In this document: piece by piece, positions 20,443 to 32,846 of the stretch | Layout of the letters: the number at the start of each line of letters is the position of its first letter | How positions within the stretch are numbered: position 1 is the first letter of the stretch | Source: Melastoma dodecandrum | Taxonomy: Eukaryota > Streptophyta > Magnoliopsida > Myrtales > Melastomataceae | Reading direction: 5' to 3' | NCBI GenBank assembly: GCA_029817715.1 | Contig: JARUPY010000538.1 | Span: 5,766,001-5,830,000, forward strand | Length of the DNA stretch: 64,000 bases | Position numbers and translations under genes: made by a program | The notes under the pieces: model-generated | What the model was told of the DNA's origin: nothing | The model's database searches: none | What the model saw: the letters and a program-made list of their open reading frames with translations, nothing else

Positions 20443-20797
20443 TATTGAAGGTAATTTATTATCCAATTAACTATAAGTTTAGTAACGAAAAATTTTCATT
20501 AAGTGGAGCATTCAAGTAGATCATTAAATCTGTCATTTAAGATAACAGTTTCTATAGTCATTTGGGTTTCTACTCCTCCCTATATATAGAGGAGCTTGTA
20601 ATCATTTAAAAGGAATGAAAGAGAAAATATTTTGCAGCGTAAACACTTGAACTCCACCAAATATTCTTCCCTCATGGGAGTAGTAGCTCTACAAAAGGTT
20701 TCTTCTACCCTACAGAAGGTCATCGGCAGTAAAAAACATGAGTTTTGCTAGCACCTTATACCTTCCTATCTAATCATTTCTTATATAACCCCCGACA
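20443..20797 (+). repeat. Copia 5' LTR (about 355 bp)
   Basis: It aligns to 24163-24511. The start reads TATTGAAGG where the 3' copy keeps TGTTGAAGG, and the end is CCCGACA, before the primer site. A TATATATAGAGGAG block at about 20580 is shared with the 3' LTR and is a likely TATA box. Confidence 0.88.
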
Positions 20798-20801
20798 AGT
20801 T

Positions 20802-20813
20802 TGGTATCAGAGC
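20802..20813 (+). other. Copia primer-binding site
   Basis: TGGTATCAGAGC, complementary to initiator tRNA-Met, lies four bases after the 5' LTR end. Confidence 0.88.
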
Positions 20814-20823
20814 GCAAAACGTC

Positions 20824-23800
20824 ATGTCTACATCCGTTGGTAACATGTTCTTCACCTTTTCTCCCAATCAAATTCCATTTTCGATGGTGCGCACTTCGAC
20901 TGTTGGAGTTCAAATGGAGACCGACCATTTTCCTTTCACAAGATCTATGGAAACTTGTGGAAGAAGGCTACGAAGACGTTTCAGAAGGAAACTCTTTTCC
21001 AGAAGGTGGCAACATTTCCGCAGAAGGTGTCATCAATCCCACAGAAGATGAGCAGAAGACGTATAAGAAGAACATCATGAAGAATGCCATGGCTCTACGG
21101 ATTCTACAACAATCCGTAAGCAAGACCATCTACCCAAGGATATTCGGCCTGAAGAAGGTGAATGAAGCGTGGAGGTCCTTCTAGGAGTCCAAAGGGTCAC
21201 AAAAGGTGATCCCCATAAAGCTGCAGAACCTTTGGAGAGACTTCGACAATCTAGCCATGAAAGATGCAGAAACCGTCAAAGACTACCTCTCAAGGATCGT
21301 GGAGATCCTCAATCAATTGAGGAGTTGCGGAGATGTTGTTCTAGATCAAAAAGTCGTGGAAAAAAATCCTCAGAAGCTTGCCATAGAAGTTCGAGCATGT
21401 GGTAACTGTGATTGAAGAGATGAAGGATCTCGTAGAAGTTTTCATCTATGAATTGATGGTTCTCTAGAAGCCTATGAGAAGTAGGTCAACAAGTACACAG
21501 CCTCGGTGGAGCAAGCATTTCAAGCAAAGTTGAATGTTTCTAAGCAGAAGCAAGAACGTTCAGGAAACAACAAGGGGATGCAATAACATGTCTCGTGGTA
21601 GACGTAGAGGCTATGTAGAAGGACGAGCAGAAGGTCAACACAGAAGCGGTCATTGAGAAGCAAAAGCGGGATGCCGCATCTGCAGAAAGCAAAATCATTA
21701 AACAAAATATTGTCATCTTCGATGTAGGATATGTAAGTTCCCAACTCATTCATATCGTGATTGCTGGTATAAAGATAAATAGTAGAAGCATGAACAGAAG
21801 CATGATGGCAGAGGCTCAGTAAATTTCTCTAAGGAATATGAACCTTCTAAAGTTTTCTATTCTTCCTCTAACACCGTGCGAGATATGAATGAGATATGGT
21901 TCCTCGATAGTGGCTGTAGCAACCATGTCACAGGGATCAAGAAGAACTTTGTGGAGCTTGATGAGAAATACAAGTCTCTCTTGGAACTTGGAGATATCAA
22001 GAAGTTAAAGATAGAAGGTAAATGTGTTGTTTCAGTTTTTAGTGTAGAAGGTTAACAGAAGAGGATGCACGACGTCTTCTACACTCCAGAAATCGCATAG
22101 AACCTACTAAGTTGTTTTTTTGTAGAAGGTTAATGTGAGATTACGGACAGAAACTGACAGAAGGTCGCGGTCATAAAGATGAAGTCCAACAATTTGTTCC
22201 CATTAAAGATGACTCATTGCAACAATGTGGTTCTCGAAACTGAGGTTGTAGATGATTTTTATCTTTGGCATCTCAGGTATAGAGATTTGAACAGGAAAAG
22301 TCTAACTCTATTGAGGCAGAAATATATGGTGGTAGGGTTACCTCCTATACAAGCTATAGAAGGTGACGTCTGTGAAGGATGGGTCTTCGGAAAGCATCAT
22401 CGCCTTCCATTCTCAAACACATGATGGAGAGCTCAAGCCCCTCTCGAGCTAGTTCATGCAGATATTTGTGGACCGTCTCAAACTCCGTCTCTCGGTAATA
22501 GAAGATATTTTCTGTTGTTCGTAGATGACTATACTAGAATGATTTGACTTTATTTTCTTGAGAGAAAGTCAGATGCTTTCACCACCTTTATAAAGTTCAA
22601 AGCACTTGTAGAGAATCAAAGTGGATACAAGATTAAGATCTTGAGGACAGATCGTGGAGGAGAGGTTTTGTCAAGACCATTCTTGGATTATTGCTAACAG
22701 AAGAGGATACAAAGGCAGTTGACTATGCAGTATTCTCCATAGCAGAATGGAGTCGCAGAAAGAAATAATAGAACCATAGTAGAGATGGCCAGAAGCACGA
22801 TGAAGGGCAAAAGTCTACCTAACAAGTTCTGGGTAGAAGCTGTTAACACATCTGCCTACCTTCTGAACAGATCCCTCACAAAAGCAGTTAGGGACAAGAC
22901 ACCATATGAAGCGTGGCATAAAAGAAGCCCGTGGTAAATCATTTGAAAGTATTTAGATGTGTTGGATATGCACTCACACCTTCTCAAGGAAGAGAAAAGT
23001 TTGATGAGAAAGGTGAGAAGTTGATATTCATTGGATATAATGAAGAATCCCAGGGACATCATCTGTATAATCCGAATACTGACAAGTTAGTTCCGTCAAG
23101 AGATGTTATCTTTGATGAACTTGCAGCTTGGAAGTGGCAGGAAGAGTCTTCTATGACTCAGATATTCTAGTTTATAGAAACAGTAGCAGAAGCATCTGTA
23201 CAGAACCTTATCAGAACAACATAAGCAATAATAGAAGTTACAGTACAGAATCCCATCGGTACAACAGAAGCTAGTTCCTTTAAGACCATTCAAAAAGCAA
23301 AGGGTCCTATTGATGATACATCACCAAGGAGGTATCGATGATTCACTGAAATTTATGAGCAAGCTAACTTTGCTCTTGCTGCATTTGAGCCACAGAACTT
23401 TGAAGAGGCAGTCAAAGAAGAAAAATGGAGAAATTCCATGAGGGAGGAGATGACTTCTATAGAGAAGAATGACACGTGGTCATTGATCGTTCTCCCAAAA
23501 GGAAAAGAAGCTATCGGCTTGAAGTGGGTTTATAAGATCAAGTATAATGAAAATGGAAACGTGCGGAAGCATAAAGTTCGCATCGTAGTAAAAGGCTATT
23601 TGCATAAGTATACAACAAAATGGGTTCTACACTACCTAAAAGGCATACAAAAGGTCGGAGTGAAGTATACAAAAGAGCATAAGGATGATCTAATGGGTTA
23701 TATAGATAGTAATTGGGCAGGAAGCATGGATGATCACAGAAGCACATCATGATACTTGTTTTGCATTGGAACAATGCCCATTTCATGGAGTTCAAAGAAG

Positions 23801-24110
23801 CAAAGTATCGTTACTCTCTCATCTATAGAAGCTGAGTACATCGCAACAAATGATGCAACAAAAGAAGTTGTCTGGCTCAAAAGATTACTTCTAAAGCTAC
23901 AACAGAAGGTGGACGAGCCAATAACAATCTTCTATGATAACCAATCTACAATTGCTATGACTAAGAATCCAGTTTTCCATGCAAGGACGAAGCACATAGG
24001 ACTTCGTCATCATTTCATCAAAGAGATGGTTCGTAGAAGGAGACACTTCTAGAGTTCATCAGCACCCATAATCAACCAGCAGATGTTCTTACAAAGACGG
24101 TGTCTTCGGA
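20824..24110 (+). pseudogene. Copia gag-pol remnant
   Basis: Gag pieces: about 20900-21410 (SQDLWKLVEEGYEDV; IPIKLQNLWRDFDNL). Protease: about 21890-22060 (WFLDSGCSNHVTG). Integrase: GAG-pre-integrase near 22260 and the core near 22440-23160 (LVHADICGPSQTPS; NNRTIVEMAR). RT is present only as its N-terminal part at 23400-23605 (WRNSMREEMTSIEKNDTW; GLKWVYKIKYNENG). It then jumps to the RT/RNase H linker (LHYLKGI), so the YVDD catalytic core is deleted near 23605-23625. RNase H continues to about 24110 (SSIEAEYIATNDATKE; ARTKHIGLRHHFIKE). Many stops look like CAG to TAG changes. Confidence 0.88.
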
Positions 24111-24162
24111 AAAAGGTTTAAGACTTTCAAAGACTTCTTGAAGATAATAAATTAACAGGGAG

Positions 24163-24511
24163 TGTTGAAGGTAATTTATGATCCAATTAAATACAAGTTT
24201 GCTAACGAAAAATTGTCATTAAGTAGAGCATTCAAGTAGATCATTAAATTTGTCATATAAGGTAGCGATTGCTATTGTCATTTGGATTTCTACTCCTTCA
24301 TATATATAGAGGAGTGTGTAACAATTTGAAAGGAATGAAGGAGAAAATAGTTTGCAGCCTAAACACTTGAATTCCATCAAATATTCGTCCGGAGCAGCAG
24401 CTCTACAGAAGGTTTCTTCTACCCTACAAAAGGTCGTTGGCCGTACATAATCTACGTTCTGCTAGCAACTTATCCCTTCATATCCAATCATTTTACACAT
24501 AACCCCTAACT
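24163..24511 (+). repeat. Copia 3' LTR
   Basis: It starts TGTTGAAGGTAATTTATG right after a short purine-rich AACAGGGAG tract (24153-24161). By eye it differs from the 5' LTR at several percent of sites and by small gaps. Confidence 0.88.
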
Positions 24512-24932
24512 ATAACACATGATTTATTTTGATTTTAAGATTTTTTTGTGAACTGGCTTTAGGTCCGAATCAACCAAGCCTCTATTGATGAACTAATAAT
24601 TCAATTCGAACTCAACTCAAGTTTAATTTGGAATAAAATAGCAGTAAATTCAGCACAGCAAGAATTTTTTTCAAGAAATACTCGGCTTATGACTAACAAA
24701 AATCATAAAATTATGATGCATATCACCAAGATGTTCCATGACACTAAATTTGAAAAAAAAAAATTCAAGTGCAACTAAAAATTCGACCCTTCTTCTTGAT
24801 CTTTAGCCCATCGTCGCCGTCCTTCACGATCTCAATGAAGAGTGCTTTTGGAGCTTGCCTCTAGGGATATCCGTCCATGAGGCCATGTCCTACCTGTCTT
24901 TATAGTATGCCACCACCTTCATGCTATAGATC
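24512..24932. other. Spacer with possible decayed coding remnant
   Basis: Mostly AT-rich. At 24790-24930 the minus strand continues, out of frame, past the stop of the small ORF at 24933 and reads hydrophilic stretches such as FIEIVKDGDDGLKIKKKG. That hints at a longer ancestral protein now broken. No family is recognised. Confidence 0.3.
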
Positions 24933-25136
24933 CTAATGTTTGCGCTTGGCTTGTGCTTCTGCAACCATTCCTTGCAAGCCAAGTAGAACTGACTTTTCTT
25001 CGCCGGCCCTTAGTGTGTACTCACATCCCGTCAAGAGCCTCTCGCCCGCCGTGTTCTGGAGGTACGCGGTCACGCACACTACTCCGGACGACTTGTTTCT
25101 GAATTTGATCTCCCGGTTGGTGTATGGGTTGCCCAT
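24933..25136 (-). CDS. Small unidentified ORF, 67 aa, possibly a truncated gene
   Basis: It starts with a true ATG at 25136 (MGNPYTNREIKFRNKSSG) and ends EAQAKRKH. It is distinctly more GC-rich than its surroundings. A TATA-like CATATAAATAG lies on the same strand at about 25176-25186, roughly 45 nt upstream, close for a plant core promoter. No signal peptide or membrane segment is evident and I do not recognise the family. It may be the 5' part of a broken gene, since coding-like sequence continues in another frame downstream. Confidence 0.4.
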   Translation of the reverse strand: MGNPYTNREIKFRNKSSGVVCVTAYLQNTAGERLLTGCEYTLRAGEEKSVLLGLQGMVAEAQAKRKH

Positions 25137-25249
25137 GGTCTCACAATCTTGTTAGGGTTTCACCACAACAAAACTATTTATATGCACCGGTTTTTCTTCT
25201 TCTTTTTTTAAATATTAAGACACGCAACGATACATTAAAGAATTAGGAA

Positions 25250-28200
25250 CCACAATCTTATCGTTAACTATGGTTTTGATGATGAGCTTGAGAAGCTATG
25301 TTATAAAATCATAGCATTGTGTTGCTGTAACACTTCTCTTGTCTTTGATGATGCGCTTGAGGAATGTAATGTCGCGTTACAGTAAGGTGTCGCTGTAATA
25401 CTACGTTTCTCCTTTTGTAAACGTGAAAATAATTAATTTTCCAGAATAAACTATTGAAATTAATTGGTATTTTGAATTGTTCAGATTAATTCGATGTTTA
25501 ATTATTATCTGGATGTTCTAAATATTCTAATTTAATTTAGAATATATCTTACAATAATTATGATTATAAAGCATATAATTATGGAAGTTAATCAAAATCC
25601 TTTTAATTAATTTCATTAATAAGAAAAAGCCTATCTTTGGCGATGAGCTCGAGCAAAGTGTTACTGATCCATAACTAGCGTGAACAGTATGCTGCTACTG
25701 TCTTGTCACGCTTACTCTCTAAATATATGGCAATAAATATTTATATTTATTTTATATTTTGAATTAATTCAGAATATATCGTGAGATGTCTAAATTCGTT
25801 GAACATGGTTTGGACCTTCCAAATCATCTGTTTAGGTAACTCAAAATTATAATATTACCTTTTCAAGTTAAGATTTGGAAACAAAATATTTTATTGTGGA
25901 AGTTTCTGATCATCTGCAGCAATGTTACGTTGCAAAGAGACAAATTGTTAGATCAAATAATCTTGATTATTTAGTTGATTTTAATAATTGATCTCATAAG
26001 ATTATCATTAGGTCGATTAATTTATAAAACATGAAAGTAAATCTTCTCATTCGGATGAGATAGATTAATCAAGGGAAGTTACTATTTAAGGACTTTCTTT
26101 CTCGGGCGCAACGACCGTTGAGTAGGCATCTACTCAGATCTGACTGTAATTTTGGAAACAAATCAAGACTCGACACCTCCCACGATGATTTCCCCATAAA
26201 AATCAGACAAGCCTCTCAGATAAAAAAACCTTTGTGCATCTGTGTTGTCTGTGTGGTTGTCCAAAGCTTGTGTGATCTTTATGAAGCTTTGAGGAGCTGT
26301 GCGAGTTGTGTAATCCGTGGAGAACGGAAAGTGCTAAGTGATTGCCTGTTCTTACCTCTTGCAAACTGCGTGTGGGAGTGCCAAGGGCTATGTGCCACCT
26401 TGGTCGTCATGAAGGGACTGTGTATCCTCGGTGCGTTCAACGAGCAGCTGGCGAATCGTTTGAGTGAAGCTAAGTGACCCGTTCTGATTGCAGTAACCAA
26501 TTGCTGACCCATCGACAAGAAGTCGTTCTTGTCGTGTCTTTTCGTATGGAAGTCTCGAACCTACGGAGTTTGAGTAGTTAGATACGCACTTGTGGGTGCG
26601 CGCCAGAGGTCTCGTGCCTGCAGGGTAGAGCAAGAGTTGGGAACGCCGCCGGAGTGGAAAGAGGTCCTCCTGTGCACAGGGGTGCTGTGCCGAAGTCTAG
26701 ACCTCCTAATACAGAGGGACAGTAGACCAAGTTGCGTGCGAACCGCTAGAGCTGAAAATTCCACCCCTAGACACTAGGTGTACTGTACAGTGAGTCACGA
26801 CTGTGATAACCGTGCACGTCCGAACTGAGTGTAGGACGGATACCCCGACTTCGTTGTGTTAGAAGTCAGGTTTCGCTGTATGAGGAACCAACGTCTTTTA
26901 TCTTTTTTGTTCTCTGACTCTGTGGTTGTCTCTTGAGTGCTTACAGGCTCATCTTGTGAAGAGACAAAAGCTGTGTGGAAATCCTTTAAGCAATCAACTC
27001 TGAGTGCGAGCACCATTCTGCTAGAAACGAGAAGACGTCCACTTTGTGAGGAGCTGATCGTTGCCCAGGAATGATCTTCTCTTATAAAGGATTTTTTTTT
27101 TTACATAATCTGGTTTTGATAATGACAAATGTTATATATTGCTAATGTGCTATTTAAGTGTACAGAAGAACAACCCTTCGAGTGTAGAAGCCGCTCACTA
27201 TTATATGAGCAATATGTAAAAGAGTTATGTGGAGGACTTCAACAGAGGAAACGATCTAGTCATCAGAAATGGTGTTCTCGGGACAAGATCTATTATCGAG
27301 TCCACTATCTCTATTGTAGAGATGAGTTTCTGTGCCACAGATGCTATAACTCTTCTTGCTGGAGTACTTACAACGAGTTACAGAATGACACTTCTGTGAA
27401 TGACAATTTCCTTGTTGGATATTATTATTTAAGCGAGTACATGAGATAATGATCTCATACGACCTAAAGTTAATTCTTATTGAATTAACTAAGGAATTAA
27501 ATCTAGATTCACTTCTTGATTTGACTTATTTGTCAAGATCACTCTTTAAGTTAATTTGAAAAAATATCGTGAGATATATTTCCAAACTAAAGTAAATCTA
27601 TGATTATGGAATTTGGCCACGACTTAATCAGGTTGAAATCTCCCTTGTCGGTTAAAAATATTTTACAGTGGGAATGTTTTCATATAAAGGAAACGAATCA
27701 ATCCCAATGTCAAGTCCATATACGGAAAAGTGTTGGTTCTGTTGTTGTAGAAAATAGCCTCTGTGCGAAATACGCTATCCTTGATTGAAGTCTTATTTAT
27801 TTATCTAAGTTTTGTGGATAATGTTTATATTATTGGAAGCTATCCTACATGATCGAATCTTGGAGCAAATGACAAGATATCAACTAGCTCTCATGATTGA
27901 TTAGGAAGCTTCATATGTAAACAAGCTTATAAGCAAGAGTGAATCCTTAATTCCAATTCGTCGTTCTACCTGAGAGCTTACCAGAAACCTTTGTCCCTTC
28001 ATTGTTGCAAAAGTTTAGAGCATCTATTGTTCTTTCACCGAGCTGATCTCATGTTTAGAGAGTGTTTCTTCTGTGGCTGCAGATTGTTTGTTTTGTAGCT
28101 GTCTTTCTTGTTCTGGGTTGTTAGTCACACTGTGTGTGCAAGGGTAGATGGTAGCCGTGACGCCACAAAGGCAGGTGGTAGCCGTCAAGCCACGGGCTCA

Positions 28201-28559
28201 GTGAGGAGCTGGAGTCAGTCACGTCGGTTACGTACGGGTTGAGTTAGTTATGTGTGTACATGCAAGTGGTTAGTCACATTTTTGATAGAAGCGTGCATTT
28301 GTAACTTCCCTTTATCATCATATGGTGAATATGCCCTAATAGTGGTGAGTGCCGGGAGTGTGGACTTGTTTTTCGAACCATTATAAGTTTTTGTCATTTA
28401 CACATAAGACGATATATATCAGAACTGGTAATCTATATAGTAGATCCAGTTTCTGTAATTTGACAGAGCACCCCTTCTGTAATCAGACACAATCGAAAAA
28501 GTGTCAAAACTCTTAAGGCACTAATTCAACCCCCCTCTTAGTGCAATCCTATTCCAACA
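25250..28559 (+). repeat. Degenerate long LTR-like sequences (copia SIRE/Maximus-like), no coding region
   Basis: The segment ends with CTAATTCAACCCCCCTCTTAGTGC...CCAACA (28526-28559), a 3' end typical of long plant copia LTRs. A GGTTTTGATAATGACAAA motif at 27111-27128, typical of the start of such LTRs, suggests one unit of about 1.47 kb (27087-28559). A second, related unit may span about 25265-27086: both units share ATATCGTGAGAT and an AAAATATTTTA...GTGG block. No gag-pol is present, so these are solo or truncated LTRs. The boundaries are approximate. The ORFs inside (for example 26118-26477) match nothing I recognise. Confidence 0.45.
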
Positions 28560-28804
28560 GGCTTTAAATCTCACTTGTTGAGGTTCATTTGCACCCATTA
28601 TATTTATATAGTGGAATCACCTCTACGGTGGAAAGTGGACGTAGGTAGATTAAAGCCGAACCACTATAAAACAACTATGTCCCTTACGATCGTGCTTACC
28701 TCCATACGAGTATCTAACGATCAAAATCATAACACTTATAGCGAGCCGACCTCACTTATAAGAAATGCTTACTGTAACACAGTACGCTTTCGCATACGCT
28801 AAGA
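28560..28804. other. Unassigned spacer, LTR-like in part
   Basis: It contains TGGAATCACCTCTACGGTGG and GCCGAACCACTATAAA, phrases common in the 3' halves of long copia LTRs. It probably belongs to another LTR remnant next to the broken pararetrovirus. No gene is seen. Confidence 0.35.
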
Positions 28805-29206
28805 AAGGGCGAAAAAGTGATAAACATTAATTCACCCCATGTTAGATCCAACACTTCAAGATTCATCAAGGAGAAAGATGGATCTGTGACGATCAAGTTT
28901 GATAGATCGCATGAAAAGGATGCAGCCATGCCGTCCATATTCCCAACAATGTTTATGGTCCAATCCGTACCAAGACGTAAGAAACCTGATTCCCTGAATA
29001 AGATTATTCACTCTTTTGATGGACAGGGAAAAGAGTTTTACCTCTCTGAGGACCCCTACTCGAATCACTGTTATTGGGATGTTCGCAACAACGATTGCGA
29101 TTGCTATGAAGAGCCAGAAGAGGATGATTACTCCTCAAGAAAGAAGAAATCAGCTCATCGGTCACGTAACCTTCCAAAGTCAGACAGTGACAGTGACGAT
29201 GATGAT
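28805..29206 (+). pseudogene. Petuvirus-like caulimovirid remnant, upstream piece
   Basis: An open frame from about 28805 to 29206 reads INSPHVRSNTSRFIKEKDGS and later KEFYLSEDPYSNHCYW and an acidic/Ser tail. It is interpreted as the region downstream of the movement-protein core in a petuvirus-type polyprotein. It stops exactly at the LARD insertion (29207). The same reading frame resumes in phase at 42111, after one copy of the 5-bp target duplication. The N-terminal movement-protein core is not found upstream, so the left end is truncated. Confidence 0.65.
29202..29206 (+). repeat. LARD target-site duplication, left copy
   Basis: ATGAT, identical to 42106-42110, directly abuts the TGTAATACC start of the 5' LTR. 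Confidence 0.9.
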
Positions 29207-32200
29207 TGTAATACCCCAAATTGGGAAAAAATAATAATTTGGGGCAATCAAAAAATTTGGCAATCGGGCAATTAAAAAAAAAGGGAAACAAAACTGGAGA
29301 TTTGGAAAGAAACGATCATCTCTGAACTTAGACATTTTTCTTCAGACAATCTCCAATTAGATAAACATACAATCACACGTAAAAAAAAAAGAAAAAAATC
29401 AATCAGGATCTCTGGAATCCTCTCCTCCCTGAGAGACAAATCATTCCCATTCCCTTTCAGACAATTATCAGAGAGTCAGGACAATCAGACGTCTCACCCT
29501 CATACGCTCCACCCCTCCGAGAATCGGAGGCCAACTCCTCCTCTATCACATGCAACCGGAGGCCAACTCCTCCTCGACGTACACAAATCGGAGCCAAGGA
29601 CTTTCCCCCTCCATTTCCGACGAGCCAAGGCCTCCCAGCGTCAACCGTCTTATTACAGCCAATACTCTCCTCTCCAGGCATCCTCCTGTCAAAGCACGAT
29701 CCAAGTATGGACAAGAACTGGCTCAAAGGAAGCCCCCTAACGGACTCCCGACGTCCTTCTTTCTCCCCGGGCAATCCCGGGGCGAAGCAACCCCTCGGTG
29801 AGTTTTCAGTCTCACTCGTGCAACTCAATAAATGAACACCCATGACATCCATTACACTAACTGTATTTTGTCTACTCCTGTTTTGGTGTTAATTTCATGA
29901 ACACACTGTTATTCGCGAGTTCGGGATGGTCGGAGGCTGGAAATCGCGAAGCATGATGTCGCAGTTCACTTCTGTAGGCGCTCCTCTTCCGTCCAGCGAC
30001 CGAATCGAGCTTAATCAGGTCTATCCTCTTCCTCTCTCTCTCTTGGTCATGTGGATAACTTATGCATTTAAATCGAACATGTGTAGCCTGAGTTATGGCC
30101 GATTCTTTAGATGGACGCATGCTGAAGTTTGCGAAGCCCGTCGCTGCTGTCATTGCTTCATATTTTATGCATAAGTCTTCCCTCAATACATGTATTGAGA
30201 TGATTTTAGACTCTTTGGATTCCTCTATTAATGAGGAACAATTTTTATGTTGATCACTTTCCCAAAAGAACATGTTTAACTGATTTTTTATCCTTGAACG
30301 TCAACGAATAAAACTGACCTGTTTCGTGCATCCACGAGGCAGCAGTCGCACTCCGTTGGACATAACTTTGTCCGTACAGCTTGGATCTGCATGAAATTAC
30401 TTGGTACCACTTCCCACTTAAGTTATCTAAAACTTTTATGTTTTGAACTTCTTCATTCGAGGTCTCTTCGGTTGGGTTTCGTCTATTGAAAGTTGGACTA
30501 TGAGTTAGCCTCGGTCTGCACACGAGCAGGAAGGCTGATTCGTTTTCTCGACACAACTTTAACACCAAGTCTCCATTTCACCTGAAATTTATTGCATTAG
30601 ATACCTATTTTATTTGCCTAAATCTTTCATGTTTTGAAAATTTTCATTAAAGCAACAAAATCTGGTCAAATAATTAGCGGAGTGCAGCGGACACAAAAAC
30701 GTCATTGCACCTTGCAGCAGACAAATACTACTAAAAGAAAATTATTTATTTTTCAAACCACGCATTGGAATTTTATAAAATTGATGTTTCTAGTACCATA
30801 TTTCAGTTTTCTACAACTTTCTTCTTTTGAGTTTTTACATTCGGTTCAATCTGGTGGGTCTAAAAATTCAGAGAATACAAGGCCCTCCCATGACTCTTGC
30901 CTTCCAGCGACAGGATGAGTAGTCTGTGCACCAGAAGTCATAACTTACACATATAAAATCCGAATGGACTAAAATTGAAACATAAAGTTAGAAAATTAAA
31001 TCTTTTACAACTTTCATGTTTTATATTTTTCATTTTGCGCAATTTCAGCACACGGTCAATGGGGGTCAAACTCACCCCTATAAGCTGTCCGACTGGAACA
31101 TGTCCAGTTTGAACAGCCCCACTCTTTGCTTTACTGGCAGCACAGCACATGTTAGTTTTTCCTAAATTTTGACATAATAGATTATATTTAAGCTTTTTAG
31201 TTTCTAATAAAATTTCATAAATTTTGGAGTCGACAAGTTATGAATTTTTTAACCATCGTCCATTTGTCACAATTTGAGTAAACGTTCTAAGATTAGCCAA
31301 TCTTTTCTTTGCCTCGTGGAATAGGATCCCACCATTAGATTTTTTTCATCAAATTTGACAAACATGCTTGTCATTAATCTCTTTACGTATATGAATTGTT
31401 AGCTTCTTATTCTTTCGATGGCGTAACTACTTATGTTTGTCTCTTTGGTCATATGTTTCGAACATTCTACTTTCAATATTCCTTCACTCTCATAGGATTC
31501 ATAACATGCATGAATCAACGGACCGGACATGGAACTTCTCCAGCTATTTATTTGGGGTTTTCTCGAAAGATCACAAGTTGACTCGATTCCTCACCCTAAA
31601 ACGGTATGTCATACCTTACTTATCCAATTCGATTGAATTTCGTTCAAATTTAATCGATACAATTCGATTGAATTGTACATCGCTATCCTTTCCTTTGTTT
31701 TGCATGTAAAATAACAAGGAATTCATCACCAAGGGACATCCATTTTTCGACGTCACTGAAGATCAATATCAACGGGCCACACAATGCCCTCTTATCTTTC
31801 GATATCACGGAAGATCGACATCAACGGGCCCCCTAAGTCTCACTCCAACTTACAATAGTTAATTTTAATTGTTTCAAATATTCAATTAGAATTTTCTGAC
31901 CACCGCATTCTGGTTTGATTTGCATGAAAATCAATCGAGCTTCACGGGAGTTCGACAAAACGAATTTCGAAGACTGGAGGCGCGCGAGGAAACCCATGGT
32001 GGAAGCACATCTCGAAAGCTGCCTCAACTGACGAGCCCGACCGATGTAAAGCCATCCGGGCAGGCCTCAGGTATATGAAGGAGGTGCGGGCCTCCTGTTT
32101 TTCATTATTTCCACATGTAACGGGCCGTGGGCCCAAGTGCATAGGCCCATGGTGACCATCCTTCCCCGTCCCCTTTGATCTAAATAAATGTTTGTGCTTG

Positions 32201-32820
32201 GCCGCATGCCTTAGACTCATAGATTTATTGTCGTATGTTGTTTGCTATCAACAAATACGGTTCGGGCCCAAAAGCCCGAATCGGGTCCAACACCCGTAAA
32301 ACATTGACATGAGTCCGGAGTCATGCCCGGATCGGGTCCAACACCCGTTAAACAAAAACAAATCTTTTGGAGCAAACGCGACTTCCTTTTTCGCATGTTA
32401 GAATGTAAGAGTTAGTAAATAGGAATCCCCGAATCCTACTCTGATTTTCGAACATAAACCAGTTTTCAAAACTAAGTCGGTGGCGACTCCGTATAGTTTA
32501 CCTAGGTTGAACGATAATACTTTTTTTTACGGAGCCATTTTGGACGGGTGATGGCGACACGAGTTGCTCCCGATTTCTCCCGAAAGTTCCTTCTTCGGAT
32601 CATGCTCCGCCTTTCACCCGCCGTCTCTTAGGAAAATAGAGACGATCAGCGAGGGCCCGAGCAGGCCCAGTTAAGAACCTAGGGAGGGATCACCCAATTC
32701 CCTTCCACAACGTCCGACGCTCGAGTCGTGACGTCGACCGGTTGGGCCTTGGGGAGCGGGCCCGGATCCTCGGGTCGTTTGAACCTCCACGCGCGTGCTA
32801 GGCCGAAAGGCGCGTGTACA
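29207..32820 (+). repeat. LARD 5' LTR
   Basis: It begins TGTAATACCCCAAATT and ends GCGCGTGTACA. It carries about 170 bp (roughly 30713-30880) that the 3' LTR has replaced by 17 bp. A CTCAATAAATGAA block at about 29822 is a candidate polyadenylation signal shared by both LTRs. The ORFs inside are not conserved coding regions. Confidence 0.9.
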
Positions 32821-32827
32821 TCCCGGA

Positions 32828-32846
32828 TGGCGACTCCGCTGGGGAC
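32828..32846 (+). other. LARD primer-binding site (tRNA-Arg type)
   Basis: TGGCGACTCCGCTGGGGAC lies seven bases after the 5' LTR end. Its reverse complement ends in GTCGCCA with the CCA tail, matching a tRNA 3' end. Assignment to tRNA-Arg is from memory of Ogre elements. Confidence 0.75.

Larger units (their letters stand above)
20443..24511 (+). mobile_element. Ty1/copia retrotransposon, decayed, both LTRs present
   Basis: A 4.07-kb element. Direct repeats (LTRs) lie at 20443-20797 and 24163-24511. A tRNA-Met(i) primer site follows the left LTR, and gag, protease, integrase, a fragment of RT and RNase H follow in copia order. Flanking bases 20438-20442 (ATAAA) and 24512-24516 (ATAAC) could be a target duplication with one mismatch. 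Stops and frameshifts throughout make it non-autonomous. Confidence 0.9.

Noticed and set aside
17977..20813. TGGTATCAGAGC sequences as possible tRNA genes
   Set aside because: They are short primer-binding sites complementary to tRNA-Met and no cloverleaf surrounds them. No tRNA or rRNA gene was found in the window.
26118..26777. Overlapping 60-119 aa ORFs on both strands
   Set aside because: They lie in LTR-like sequence with no domain or codon signal; stretches like this occur by chance in moderately GC-rich repeats.
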